Positions 11,964-22,811 of a DNA stretch of 64,000 nucleotides are shown piece after piece. How positions within the stretch are numbered: position 1 is the stretch's first letter; every line of letters starts with the position of its first letter. The translations under genes were made by a program, and so were the position numbers. Source of the DNA: Berberis thunbergii (Eukaryota > Streptophyta > Magnoliopsida > Ranunculales > Berberidaceae); assembly GCA_003290165.1 (NCBI GenBank), contig QNQO01002061.1, positions 1 to 64,000 on the forward strand. The letters are read 5' to 3'. The notes under the pieces are model-generated. The model was not told where the DNA came from and did no database searches. It worked only from the letters and a program-made list of their open reading frames with translations.

Positions 11964-12960
11964 CTAAAATCCTGCAATAGTCCCAAGAAAAGTCATTTTG
12001 TCATCAATCTTTGTCATCATCACAAAAGCCACCCTATAGCTTTCACACTCGCAAAATGCCTTCAATGCCTTATGGTATACACCATGTGTCAACCCATATG
12101 AATCCCTCATTTCATTCATTAAAATCACATATTCATCAAGAGTTGGGATCTTTTCTTTTTCAAATTTTTTCTTATTGGCACGTTCTTCCTCAAATGTAAT
12201 AGTCTTGGTGATCAACTCCACAATTTGGCTCTCAATTTCTTCATCTCTTTTATGGCGTGACCCCCTCTTTTGTGACCGTGTTTGCGTTGTGTTACTTTGC
12301 CCAATTTTTTCTGAAGGGGTAATGGGTACATTTCCATCTAACTCTTCAGTCATGCAACCATTAAAGTAGTCGTCCTCTTGTGTCTGGGAGTCGTGAATAT
12401 CTTCTTCCTGAGGCACTTGCCCACTTGAGGGCATCTATGCATTGTCTTCATTAGCAAGAATTCCCTCAAATAAGGGCTTGCTTAGGTCAAGGTCCTTTAA
12501 AGGCTCTTTTTTGAATTCCCTTGCATATTGATATGTCTGATTAAAATAAAGTAATGAATTTAAAAAAAATCTTAGCTCTCAAACTAAAATATTTACTTAA
12601 AGAAAATCTTAAATTCGTTTAAGAATCTTACCCTACAAAAAACTTCCCATTGGTCGGGTGGCATTGAGAAGGTATGAGTTTCTTCATTGTAACCATGACC
12701 TGTTTTCGTTGTAAGTACTCTCCATATCTGATATTGCTTTTTACAATAATCCCAACGATTTTTGAATGTTTTATGGGGCTAGTTCACCTTCCACTTTTTA
12801 TTTATCTTGCTCCTAATTGCTAGCCATGACTTGATGAATCCACATAACCTTCTTTCACTGCTTCTTGAAGAAACTCCAAGAATTCCCTCCTTAGCTCGTC
12901 ATTGTTGCTAAAACTATTTGATTATTGGCAGCCATATCTATTAAAATATGAAATCATAAT
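11964..12960 (-). pseudogene. Harbinger-associated Myb/SANT-like DNA-binding protein, disrupted
   Basis: This is the partner gene of plant PIF/Harbinger elements; the Myb-like protein helps the transposase reach the element ends. The N-terminal part (about 12640-12950) encodes KTFKNRWDYCKKQYQIW and a GY..ETHTFSMPPDQWE block, typical of the Myb_DNA-bind_3 fold. The C-terminal part (11964-12434) has a basic stretch (TRSQKRGSRHKRDEE) and a coiled-coil-like EEERANKKKFEKEK region. A stop just before PHKTFKNRW and an interruption at about 12435-12640, which may be an intron, prevent a continuous frame. Confidence 0.7.
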
Positions 12961-13309
12961 TAATAAATTAATATAAATATTAAAAAAAATCTTGTATTTA
13001 GTATTTTTTCTATCACATATGTGCTAAAAGGAATTGTAAGAGCATAACTTCAAAAACATTTTCTATCACTGTGCAATGCAAATACTAACTATGCACTGCA
13101 AATAAATAAATTAATTAATCAATTGGTTTAAGTAATTAATTAATCAATTGGTTTAAGTCCTCTTTTACTTTGAGTAAGATCAAAGACATCACATTGTTTA
13201 ATTCTAAAGTTTAATTTTCATCTCTTCCTTCAAGTATACTTAATTCTCTCTGATGTCACCCTCAAGCCCCCCATTACCTCAACTTAGCCTTAACTTCTTG
13301 TCACTAATA

Positions 13310-13470
13310 GCTACACAGGATGCCAGGCAAACCCCACATTGCTAATTGTGTAATGACATCACATTATTTTTGCACTGCTAGCTGCACATGATGCCAGCCA
13401 AACCCCATATTGCTAATTGCAATGACATGACATGTTTTTTTGCACTGCTAGCTAGCTGCACATGATATTG
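13310..13470. repeat. Short tandem repeat inside the Harbinger element
   Basis: About two and a half copies of an ~80-bp unit containing GCTAGCTGCACATGATGCCAG and a TTGCTAATTG block lie in a row. A smaller duplication of AATTAATCAATTGGTTTAAG lies at 13117-13160. No coding role is seen. Confidence 0.55.
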
Positions 13471-13851
13471 TCAATAACGGCTTCCATTACATAAACTCCG
13501 ACCATATGAGAAAACCTTCCATTACATGGGCTTACTCAAGTCAGTAATGAGATTGTCAACAATGACTCTGAAAGGGGCGGAAGTAAAGGAGGTTGCTTCT
13601 TTTATAACAGCAATTGCTAATGAAAAGCTCAAAGCCAAACATCTTATTGGATACGCTAAAGGAGGGATACGCGAAGGCACGCATCTCAAAGGGATGGAGG
13701 GTTGCATCCCTCCACCTCGTTGGTTTCCTCGCCAATTAGAATTCCCACACTTATCAACAACCACAAAAACCTACATAAAAATTAGCAAAGCAACACCCAA
13801 ACACACTCTGACTCATGCAATACTATAACAACAATGCAGGGAGTACAACGC

Positions 13852-14330
13852 TGTCAGAACTAGTACCGTTGGTCAGGAAAACCAAGGTCAGAGGTCTTTC
13901 AAGACTTTTCTAATGGTCTCAAAACTCAATGTTCCCTTTTGAAAAGTGTCCAAATGCTTAACATCTATATTATAGGGGGAAGGTTTGAGCTCTTGACTGT
14001 GAGGACGTGTTGCCACAATTGCATAGTCGGGCCAGACTGTACCGCTAGCATTTTTATTGTTTTCTTTACATTGTTTTTCAACTTCAAACTTGTATTTTCA
14101 TCGATCGATAGCATCGAACTAGTCTTGAGCAACGTCCTTCCGAACGTTCCTCCCCATTGTAATCTATTGAATGTGAATGAGAGCTTTTACTGACTATTGT
14201 GCATTGTTATATTCTCTACAGATTGATATTGTGCATTCTCAAGTTAATATTTGTGCCCGTCAAAGTAACTACTCATAAGCTTACTAGTGAATTTGATAGC
14301 TAGTGCCGCACGGATTACTAGTCTGTGACA
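13852..14330 (+). repeat. Chromovirus 5' LTR
   Basis: It starts TGTCAGAACTAG and ends GTCTGTGACA, which is the TG...CA rule, and is 479 bp long. The matching 3' LTR is 19652-20788 with a TRIM nested inside. Confidence 0.9.
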
Positions 14331-14331
14331 G

Positions 14332-14346
14332 TTGGTATCAGAGCCA
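14332..14346 (+). other. Primer-binding site, initiator tRNA-Met
   Basis: TTGGTATCAGAGCCA begins two bases after the 5' LTR end and is complementary to the 3' end of plant initiator tRNA-Met. It primes minus-strand DNA synthesis. Confidence 0.9.
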
Positions 14347-14357
14347 GAGCTTGTTGA

Positions 14358-15509
14358 ATGCAAACCAGGATGCAGGAACTAAATGAGCGCCTTAGCGCTA
14401 TGGAGGAACGACAGGCTAGTCGAATGCATAGACTAGAAAGCAGAATGGACCAGTTGAACACTTTGGGAGAACAGATTAGTCGGTTGGATGGACTCTTTTT
14501 ACTGGCAGACAGAGTGGATTCGCTGGCTGAGCACGTTGATAACTTAGAGGGACGGACAGTCGCTATGGAAGAGTCGCCTCACCTCACAACTCAGGTGATG
14601 AGTGATTTTCAATTACAGTTGGAGGACTTATTTGCAAGGGTTGGCTTGCTGACTAAGGCCACAGGGACGACTGATCACCATAGGATGAAAGTGCCTGAGC
14701 CAAAGTCATATGCTGGGGCACGAGATGGGAAGGAGTTAGAGAACTTCTTGTTTGATCTGGAGCAGTATTTTCGCCCGGTGAACCCCGAATCAGAAGAAGC
14801 CAAGGTTACCACGGCGACCATGTACTTAGCAGGTGATGCGAAACTATGGTGGAGAACCAAATATGCAGATATGGAAGAAGGTCGCATCCTTATTAGAACT
14901 TGGGCAGACCTCAAGAAGGAACTCAGAAATCAATTCTTGCCTGAGAACACTGATTTCTTAGCAAGGAGGAAGCTCCACACAATCAAGCAAATAGGCAATA
15001 TTCGATACTATGTCCGACAATTCTCAACTTGCTTGCTAGATATTCGAGACATGTCTGAGAAGGACAAAGTTTTTTGTTTTATGGAACAAGCTCAGCCGCT
15101 TCTACAAGCAGAATTGCAAAGGCAGAAGGTGACAGATATTACAAGTGCTATTGCGGCAGCAGAAAGGTTTAGCGATTATATGCCCATGAGTGGATCCACT
15201 TTGCTCAATCACTCCACAGCTAGAATTGGCAGTACTAATTCAAGCTCAGGGTCGAATGCTCGCTCACCTCACCAAAACTGAGGAAACTCAAGTCAAAACC
15301 GAGGAAACTACAATTCCCGACAGTCCAACCAGAATTGGAGTTCTAACAAAAATTGGAATGCCAGCTCTAGCAACTCAAATTACAACAACAAAGGAGGGCA
15401 AAACTACTCTGGGCAGTGGAGACCATCTGCCCCTGCCCCATGCATTCTTTGCAATAGCAGGGATCACACAACAGGCAAATATCCATCCAAACCAACTCTA
15501 CACTCATTA
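14358..15509 (+). pseudogene. Chromovirus gag, interrupted
   Basis: The capsid and nucleocapsid protein. The N-terminus is a heptad-rich coiled coil (about residues 5-80), then comes the retrotransposon gag domain (about 115-275: NFLFDLEQYF, LWWRTKYADM, LRNQFLPE). The frame is closed by TGA at 15279-15281, where the codon was probably CGA. The same frame continues after it with an N/S/Q-rich linker and the knuckle CILCNSRDHTTGKYP. The last zinc ligand of C-x2-C-x4-H-x4-C is Tyr instead of Cys, so the nucleocapsid is also damaged. Confidence 0.85.
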
Positions 15510-15619
15510 ATGTCCTTGCTTCAAGCAGAACCTTCTAACTCGACCGCATCGAGCAGAACCCCACCAACAGTGAGACCTCTCAGATGGGAGCTCTACGCAA
15601 GTTCAATGCTATCAAATGA

Positions 15620-16198
15620 GAAATTTATGAGCACCCACACAAGAAGGCTTTGCAATACATCGACATCACTATCAATGGGTTCCCTTCCCAAGCATTGTTG
15701 GATTCCAGAGCGACAGACAATTTTATTGTCCCAGATGAAGCTAGACGTGTGGGTCTGAACTTAGAAGGAGATGTGGGTAAGTTGAAAGCAATCAACTCTG
15801 AGGCAATCTCTATTAATGGTATGGCTAGAGTTGTGTCACTACAGGTTGGTCCATGGGAAGGAAGATCAAACTTCTTGGTCGTTCCACTTGATGATTTTAA
15901 GGTGATTCTTGGCCAAGAATCCTTCCGAGGAGCTGCAGCAGGACCATTACCTTTCATGGACTCCTTGGGGTTTTTCGGACCGAGACTACGCATTGTACCA
16001 ACCTCAATTCGACCAACAACTCATGATAGAATATTGTCGGCGCTCCAAATCAAGAGAGGCTTGGCCAAAGGAGAAGATACATACTTAGCTGTGACAAAGC
16101 TAGAGATGGAAGATGATACTAGCAAAATCCCTGAGGAAGTTGCCCAAGTTATTGCTGACTTCAGCGAAGTGATGCCGAATGAATTGCCAAAGAATCTA
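15620..16198 (+). pseudogene. Chromovirus protease region
   Basis: A retropepsin-like aspartic protease follows gag after a frameshift between 15510 and 15650. The active-site region reads LLDSRATDNFI, where the family has D-S/T-G; Gly is replaced by Arg, which should abolish catalysis. The second strand motif VILGQESF is recognisable (about 15902-15925). The frame runs into the TRIM element at 16199, which splits the polyprotein just before the reverse transcriptase. Confidence 0.8.
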
Positions 16199-16838
16199 TG
16201 TAACGACCCGGTCCACATGACACCATATTGTCCGCTTTGGGCTACCAACCGGCCCGCACGGCTTTAAAACGCGTGTTGTCATGTAGAGCGACCTCGCACA
16301 CTTAAAGCACATAACCATCCCGCACCCAGGCGATGTGGGACTATGATCCCCCTTGGTAGCTAGCCCAACCCCTCATGGGATCCACGGGCCTGTTGGCCTA
16401 TTGGGCTCCAACCCTCACCCTCACCCTCCCCCTCAGGTCCGCCCACACAAGGGTCTCACAGTCCACCCCCCTTAAGGCCCAACATCCTCGTTGGCCACAC
16501 AGGCACAACGTCCACGTTGCCCGAGGGCCCACCTCCATGTGGCACACTTTCGGCTGGGTCAGGCTCTGATACCAACTGTAACGACCCGGTCCACATGACA
16601 CCATATTGTCCGCTTTGGGCTACCAACCGGCCCGCACGGCTTTAAAACGCGTGTTGTCATGTAGAGCGACCTCGCACACTTAAAGCACATAACCATCCCG
16701 CACCCAGGCGATGTGGGACTATGATCCCCCTTGGTAGCTAGCCCAACCCCTCTTGGGATCCACGGGCCTGTTGGCCTATTGGGCTCCAACCCTCACCCTC
16801 ACCCTCCCCCTCAGGTCCGCCCACACAAGGGTCTCACA
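16199..16838 (-). mobile_element. TRIM element A inside the chromovirus pol
   Basis: A 640-bp terminal-repeat retrotransposon in miniature with 5-bp target duplication ATCTA (16194-16198, 16839-16843). Its two 262-bp LTRs (16199-16460 and 16577-16838) seem to differ at one base (TCATGGG versus TCTTGGG). On its own minus strand it reads LTR starting TGTGAGACCC, then a tRNA-Met primer-binding site, a ~116-bp internal region, a polypurine tract AAGGGGGGTGGAC, and LTR. It encodes no protein and must have been mobilised in trans. Confidence 0.93.
16564..16576 (-). other. TRIM A primer-binding site
   Basis: Reverse complement GTTGGTATCAGAG lies directly next to the LTR end and matches initiator tRNA-Met. 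The polypurine tract sits at the other end of the internal region (about 16461-16476), next to the second LTR. Confidence 0.85.
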
Positions 16839-16843
16839 ATCTA

Positions 16844-18232
16844 CCTCCCAGAAGGCTCATTGATCACGAAATTGAGTTAGTCCTTGGTGCCAAGCCACCC
16901 GCACGTAGTCCATATCGCATGAGCCCTCCAGAGCTGACCGAATTGAGAACACAACTAGATGGCTTGTTGGAGTCGGGATTCATTCGGCCCTCTAAAGCAC
17001 CTTATGGGGCACATGTTCTTTTTCAGCGAAAACATGATGGCAGTCTCCGCCTTTGTGTTGATTATAGAGCCCTGAACAAAGTCACTATAAAGAACAAATA
17101 CCCGCTGCCGCTCATTGCAGACTTATTCGACCAACTTGGATCCGTCAAATACTTCACAAAACTCAACTTGAGATCAGGTTACCATCAGGTCCGCATTGCT
17201 ACTGGTGACGAACCCAAAACTGCTTGTTCTACTAGATATGGGTCATATGAGTTCCTAGTAATGCCCTTCGGCTTGACCAATGCTCCAGCTACATTTTGTA
17301 CCCTTATGAATGGCTTGTTCCGTCACCTTCTGGACAAGTCTGTGGTTGTCTATCTTGATGACATTGTGATTTATAGTGGGACTATAGAAGAACACCTACA
17401 TCATTTGCGAGAAGTGTTCCAAATCCTTAGGGATAATCATCTCTTTGTCAAGAAGGAAAAGTGCTCATTCGACCAGACCCAGATCAATTTCTTTGGTCAT
17501 GTTATTGGCAATGGCAAGATTCGGATGGACATGGAGAAAGTCAAGGCAATCCATGATTGGAACTCTCCTAAGAACGTGTCTCAACTACGTTCTTTCCTTG
17601 GACTCGCAAACTATTATCGACGCTTCATAAGGGACTACTCTAAGAGAGTTGTTGCCCTGACAAATTTGTTGAAACAAGACCGAACATGGGAATGGGATAG
17701 GCAGTGTGAAGCTTCATTCCAAGACTTGAAATTGGCCGTGATGAAAGATCCAGTATTGGCCTTGTCAGACATCACCAATCCCTTTGAAGTACAAACAGAT
17801 GCATCTGATTATGCCTTAGGGGGAGTTTTACTTCAAGATGGTCACCCGGTAGCATATGAGAGTCGAAAGTTGAATGATACAGAGTCTCGTTACTCAGCTC
17901 AGGAAAATGAATTGCTAGCCATTGTACATTGTTTACGGGTGTGGAGACACTACCTCTTGGGATCTCAAGTCCTTGTTAAAACGGATAATGTTGCAACAAG
18001 CCATTTCCTTACTCAGAAGATGCTAACCTCCAAGCAATCTCGATGGCAAGAAAAATTAGCAAAATTTGACTTAGTATTGGAATACAAGCCAGGCCGCACT
18101 AACAATGTAGCTGATGCACTCAGTAGAAGGGCAGACTTTGCAGTGCTAACCCATACTGGTCCGAGTCACACCATCTTGGAGAAGATCAAAGTAGGCCTAC
18201 AGACAGATCCACAAGCAAAGGCAATTACATAG
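16844..18232 (+). pseudogene. Chromovirus reverse transcriptase and RNase H
   Basis: The frame resumes right after the TRIM target duplication. RT motifs are clear: [18 protein letters not shown] (FQRKHDG), [12 protein letters not shown] and the catalytic YLDDIVIY. The first catalytic Asp, normally in LDLRSGYHQ, is Asn (LNLRSGYHQ, near 17165-17190), so polymerase activity should be lost. RNase H keeps [10 protein letters not shown], the ENELLAIVH Glu and VKTDN. TAG at 18230-18232 ends the frame before the integrase. Confidence 0.9.
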
Positions 18233-19292
18233 TTGATCAAGCAGGGCAAAACTCGATGGTTCTGGATAAAAGATGGAGCAATACTCACAACTGGTAATCA
18301 CCTCTATGTTCTGAGAACTTTGGGTTTGAGGAAAGAACTTTTGAGAGAATTCCATGACACCCATTGGGCGGGACATTCAGGTTAGAGACGAACACTTGCA
18401 TTGCTAGAGAGGGGGTACTATTGGCCGCAGATACAGGAGGATGTAATGGCCTATATTCGAACATGTCTTATTTGCCAGCAAGATAAGGTTGAAAGAGATC
18501 GACCAGTAGGCTTACTAGAGCCCCTGCCTGTTCCAACTCGTCCTTGGGAAAGTGTTTCCATGGACTTCATTACGAGCTTACCGAAAGTGGAGGATTTCAG
18601 GAGTATCCTTGTAGTTGTTGACCGATTCTCAAAGTATGTGGCCTTTGTGCCGACTGGACTGACTTGCACAGCCGAAGATACGGCGCAATTGTTCCTCAAG
18701 CATGTAGTGAAGTATTGGGAACTGCCCGAAAACATTGTTAGCGACCGTGATGCCCGCTTCGCAGGAAAGTTCTAGAAGGAGTTGTTCAAGCTCTTGGGAT
18801 CCAAACTTAATATGTCGACAAGCCAACATCCCCAATCTGTCGGACAGACTGAGCGCTTCAACTCTATGCTTGAAGAATACCTTCGTCATTTTGTAAGTGC
18901 AAACCAGAAAAATTGGGAGGGACTACTTGATGTTGCACAATTCTGTTTCAACTTACAAAAGAGCTCAGCTACTCACTCCAGCCCCTTTCAGTTGGTTACT
19001 GGTCAGCAACCATTGACACCACATACAGTACTTACCGGATACCAAGGACCCAGCCCAAGAGCTCTTGGATTTGTCAAAGCCTGGCAGAAAAACATTGAAG
19101 TTGCTCAAGCCTATCTTGAGAAAGCCTCCCGTCACATGAAGAAATGGGCCGACAAGAAACGACGAATTGATCCTTTTGAAGTCGTGGACTTGGTATTGGT
19201 GAAGCTAGATATGTTCAACAAGTATAAAAGGACAGCTAGAGCACACAACAATCTGTTTCGTAAGTATGAGGGACCGGTACAGATTATAGAAA
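18233..19292 (+). pseudogene. Chromovirus integrase
   Basis: The HHCC zinc region (HDTHWAGHSG, then CLICQQDK) is broken by a TAG near 18383 in the codon after HSG. The core has MDFITSLP (Asp), ENIVSDRD (Asp) and SVGQTERFNSMLEEYL (Glu), so the DDE triad is complete. A second TAG at 18773-18775 falls where Trp is expected after FAGKF. The C-terminal part (DKKRRIDPFEV, KYEGPVQI) follows. A frameshift at about 19292 separates it from the chromodomain. Confidence 0.88.
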
Positions 19293-19640
19293 GTTGACAA
19301 AGTCTCCTATCGCGTCAAGTTACCACATTGGCTCCGTTTCACCCATCATGTCTTCCATGCAAGTAACTTGAAGTCCTACCATGCAGATGCCACTGATCCC
19401 ACAAGAAATGTATCTACACGAGCATTGCCTAAGCATCCTACTAAGCCAGATCGAGAAGTGGAAGAAATCTTAGCTAACCGCCTCATCAACAACACAGACC
19501 CGGATAGAGAGTATGTGGTCAAGTGGCAGGATGAACCTGCTTCAGAGATCAGTTGGGAGCCAGTCGAGCATCTGCTGCCATACCTCTCAAAGCTGGAAGA
19601 GTACTTGGAAACGTTCGCTGCGAGGGCGTCAGCGAATTGA
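19293..19640 (+). pseudogene. Chromovirus chromodomain
   Basis: The frame from 19293 reads through LPHWLRFTHHVFHASNL and reaches a chromodomain at about 19456-19610: EVEEILANRL, YVVKWQDEP, ISWEPVEHL. In chromoviruses this domain at the integrase C-terminus targets insertion to particular chromatin. The stop is TGA at 19638-19640. A short purine-rich tract GTGGAAGAG lies just before the 3' LTR. Confidence 0.88.
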
Positions 19641-19651
19641 GTGTGGAAGAG

Positions 19652-20788
19652 TGTCAGGACTAGTACCGTTGGTCAGGGAAACCAAGGTCAGAGGCCTTTC
19701 AAGACTTTCCTAATGGTCTCAAAACTCAATGTTCTCTTTTGAAAAGTGCCCAAATGTTTAACATCTATATTATAGGGAGAAGGTTTGAGTTCTTGACTGT
19801 GAGGACGTGTTGCCTCCATTGCATAGTCGGGCCAGACTGTGACGACCCGCCTCCCGCACTGTACAGATACTGTCCGCTTTGGGCTACCATCCGGCCCTCA
19901 CGGCTTTAAAAGGCCTCTGTACAATGGGGAGATGACCCTGCACATATAAAGATCATCAACCTCCCCTACCCAGGCGATGTGGGACTATGTTTCCCCTTGG
20001 TAGCTCGCCCAACTCCTCTTGGGATCCACGGGCCTGTTGGGCCTATTGGGCTCCAACCCTCACCCTCACCCTCCCCCTCAAGTCCGCCCACACAAGGGTC
20101 TCACAGTCCACCCCCCTTAAGGCCCAACGTCCTCGTTGGCCACACAGGCACAACGTCCACGTTGCCCGAGGGCCCACCTCCATGTGGCACACTTCCGGCT
20201 GGGTCAGGCTCTGATACCAAACTGTGACGACCCGCCTCCCGCACTGTACAGATACTGTCCGCTTTGGGCTACCATCCGGCCCTCACGGCTTTAAAAGGCC
20301 TCTGTACAATGGGGAGATGACCCTGCACATATAAAGATCATCAACCTCCCCTACCCAGGCGATGTGGGACTATGTTTCCCCTTGGTAGCTCGCCCAACTC
20401 CTCTTGGGATCCACGGGCCTGTTGGGCCTATTGGGCTCCAACCCTCACCCTCACCCTCCCCCTCAAGTCCGCCCACACAAGGGTCTCACACAGACTGTAC
20501 CGCTAGCATTTTTATTGTTTTCTTTGCATTGCTTTTCAACTTCAAACTTGTATTTCCATCGATCGATAGCATCGAACTAGTCTTGAGAAACGTCCTTCCG
20601 AACGTTCCTCCCCATTGTAATCTATTGAATGTGAATGAGAGCTTTTACTGACTATTGTGCATTGTTATATTGTCTACAGATTGATATTGTGCATTCTCAA
20701 GTTAATATTTGTGCCCGTCAAAGTAACTACTCATAGGCTTACTAGTGAATTGGATAGCTAGTGTCGCACGGATTACTAGTCCGAGACA
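19652..20788 (+). repeat. Chromovirus 3' LTR split by TRIM B
   Basis: The two parts 19652-19837 and 20491-20788 align with the 5' LTR. Without the TRIM and its 5-bp duplication the length is 479 bp, exactly that of the 5' LTR. The end reads CCGAGACA. Confidence 0.9.
19838..20490 (-). mobile_element. TRIM element B inside the chromovirus 3' LTR
   Basis: 653 bp, with target duplication CAGAC (19833-19837, 20491-20495). The 268-bp LTRs (19838-20105, 20223-20490) look identical by eye, so the insertion is recent. On the minus strand the primer-binding site TTTGGTATCAGAG (about 20209-20221) and the polypurine tract (about 20106-20121) sit next to the LTRs. The internal region is almost the same as in TRIM A, but the LTRs are a clearly different subfamily in their R/U5-like half. 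Confidence 0.93.
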
Positions 20789-20793
20789 AATGC

Positions 20794-21371
20794 TGCCACT
20801 GTGAGAGCATGCCAACCACCCAACCTGACACAATTTCCATACTTACGGCTGTCATCAACAGTTTACGATAATATTCATGCCCCCCATCTTTTCACAATAT
20901 GACCAATCTCAAACCCTATATTTTAGAATATTCAATAGGTATTACCATACATATAAAACGTACTAAAAGACATGGCATAAAAGTTACATGTTATATAATC
21001 AAAACTTGAAAATATGGACGAGAAGGAGAGAGAAAGTTGGAGAGATGAAGAAAAACTTGAGTTTCTTACCGTTAAAGAGTTCTTGTAGAGGTAGGTAGAA
21101 CAATAATGCTTAGTGAAGAGAATGAAAACATGTCGTCAAAATTTTAACTTATTTATTTTTAAGAAGATTGGGTAGCAATTGTCATTACACAATTAATTTA
21201 AGGTTGTTATTGGAATAATTTTTCACTAAGTACTCAGAGCTAAGTGATCAGTACCTCCCTGTTGCTTACTCCAATCAGAAGTAGACAGAACTAAAAACAA
21301 ACGCTCCAAACAAAGTAGTCCACTTCTTATTAAGACTTATGACTCCATTCAGAAGCAAAACAAACACCCTC
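20794..21371. other. Remaining right end of the Harbinger element
   Basis: AT-rich non-coding sequence between the chromovirus and the Harbinger right tip. It includes the subterminal repeat with AGAAGCAAAACAAACACCCTC at the end. No gene is seen. Confidence 0.6.
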
Positions 21372-21663
21372 TTAGCAAACTTAGGGACACAAGTTGATGA
21401 ACAATGGCTCTGCGATCAGAGAGTGATTAACAGCTGGGGTTCACTCTGATGGAGTTGGGCCCATTAGCTGTAGAGGATCGTTCTCAGCCGCTGATTTCAA
21501 CAACTGGGGTGGTCGAACGGTTGTTGTCTAACAGACTCCCCTTTGCCTGGGCTTTCTTGAATGGGCCATAATCCAAATTCTTCGTATGTAGGATTTTTGG
21601 ACTCTATTTCTTTTCGTATTATCCTGGGTCTTGACACACTACAAAGATTTTGATGTTTGATGT

Positions 21664-22040
21664 TTCTTGGCGGAATTCGGTTTGAGTTTGATGTTTAAAG
21701 GGTCCATTTTAGATTGGCTAAGTTGGTGGTCTCAAGCTAATCCTTCCAGTCGGGGGGAGTGGTTATGGCGTAGGGTCCCTCACGTTCTCATGTGGTGCGT
21801 GTGGAAAGAAAGAAATAAAAAGGTATTTGAAGGACTCAACAGATCAGAGCACTCTATCTTTATCGAGATTAGAGAATTGTTGTGGAGGATGTGTACGGCA
21901 TGTAATTTGTTTAGGGAGTTGGATTTTGACACTTTCATAGGGTTTTGACATTCCTTGATATAAGAATGTTTCTCTTTGTAATTTGTTTCCCTTTCTTTCA
22001 TTAATAAACCTCTTCGTATTTGAATAAAAAAAACAAAAAG
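21664..22040 (+). mobile_element. 5'-truncated L1-type LINE tail
   Basis: It encodes the last ~95 residues of a LINE ORF2 (FGLSLMFKGSILDWLSWWSQ, RRVPHVLMWCVWKERNKK, TFIGF), then a short 3' UTR ending GAATAAAAAAAAC. The sequence is very close to the 3' end of the LINE on the opposite strand at 22735-28190, so the two belong to one family and lie tail to tail about 700 bp apart. The start falls inside the end of the inverted-repeat arm. Confidence 0.88.
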
Positions 22041-22734
22041 ATGGTTGCATTTTTTGTCCGAGTTATTTGTTTTTGGTTTTAAAAGGGTAAAGTCGTAATG
22101 TGCCCTCGTTTTGATTGTAAATCAATTTTTTTGATGAGTAATAAAGGTCTGGCATCCCATAGTTATCCCTCCCCACTGGAGGTTTAATTAAAAAAAAAAA
22201 AAAAAGAGAGATTGGAGAAAATTGAAAAATTTTAGTAAACAAAAATGAGCCACAATAATCATTAAATTAAACAAGAATGGCAATGAAATATGATAAAATG
22301 AAAACATAATTGAAAACATAACCAAAATATTAATCTGTTATATAATTCATGAAATCGGAGTGTAATTAATGGGTTTAAGTTTGGCTAATGTATATTTACA
22401 GTGGAATAATTTAAAAAAAAAAGTCACTAAACATAACTATAATTAAAATTTTGAGAGATTAAAATGTTGATTTGTTGGGCAATAACATAGACATAAACAA
22501 TTCAAAACCAGTTTAATCTTCAATCGAATTTATGAAGCAACAACCTTAATCAAATGAAAATGAAATAATAAAAAAATTTTCCTTAGCAATTCCATTCCAT
22601 GATCCATGCACTGATTATAACACACGATAATCTCGTCACCGTCTGCTATTCTAACTTTTGTAGATAAACCCTTTTCTCACATATTATTAGGCCATTTATC
22701 AGAATTTTCTAACCATGATATATTTTCCAATACT
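22041..22734. other. AT-rich spacer between two LINE tails
   Basis: No gene is seen. There are A-runs at 22189-22205 and 22412-22424. It separates two opposed poly(A)-tailed LINE copies. Confidence 0.5.
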
Positions 22735-22811
22735 TTTTTTTTTTTTTTGGTTCAAACACGAAGAGGTTTATGAATGAAAGAAAGGGAAACAAATTACAAA
22801 GAGAGACATTC

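Larger units (their letters stand above)
13852..20788 (+). mobile_element. Ty3/gypsy chromovirus, 5.6 kb without nested TRIMs
   Basis: Both LTRs are 479 bp once the TRIM in the 3' LTR is removed. The target duplication is AACGC (13847-13851) and AATGC (20789-20793); the single difference fits CpG deamination. A tRNA-Met primer-binding site follows the 5' LTR. The order gag, protease, reverse transcriptase, RNase H, integrase, chromodomain identifies a chromovirus; I could not settle the clade (Reina- or Galadriel-like by size). The LTRs differ at about 20 positions by eye. Stops, frameshifts, two catalytic-site changes and two TRIM insertions make it inactive. Confidence 0.92.
10061..21371 (-). 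mobile_element. PIF/Harbinger element, originally about 4.4 kb, carrying a nested gypsy
   Basis: The left tip reads GAGGGCGTTTATTTTT. The right tip, reverse-complemented, reads GAGGGTGTTTGTTTT. A TTA target duplication (10058-10060, 21372-21374) flanks it. These ends are typical of PIF/Harbinger. On the minus strand it carries a DDE transposase (10438-~11560) and a Myb/SANT-like protein gene (11964-~12960), the usual two-gene set. Removing the gypsy insertion (13852-20788 plus its 5-bp duplication) leaves 4369 bp. Both genes have premature stops, so the copy is probably inactive but was recently of autonomous type. Confidence 0.88.
4019..21660 (+). repeat. Right arm of the inverted repeat, split by four insertions
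   Basis: The pieces are 4019-4055, 4905-5369, 6435-6513, ~9950-10060 and 21372-21660. In that order they reproduce the reverse complement of 582-1720. The interruptions are a hAT-like element, a second hAT-like element, a ~3.4-kb block with a MULE-like element, and a PIF/Harbinger element. The first, second and fourth joins have exact target-site duplications, and the left arm supplies the uninterrupted sequence for comparison. At the third join (6513 to ~9950) about 20 bp differ, so its ends are less certain. Confidence 0.7.

Noticed and set aside
16375..16789. Pro/Arg-rich frames inside the TRIM LTRs (and again at 19979-20227)
   Set aside because: TRIMs are non-coding; the frames come from the GC-rich LTR and appear in both LTR copies.
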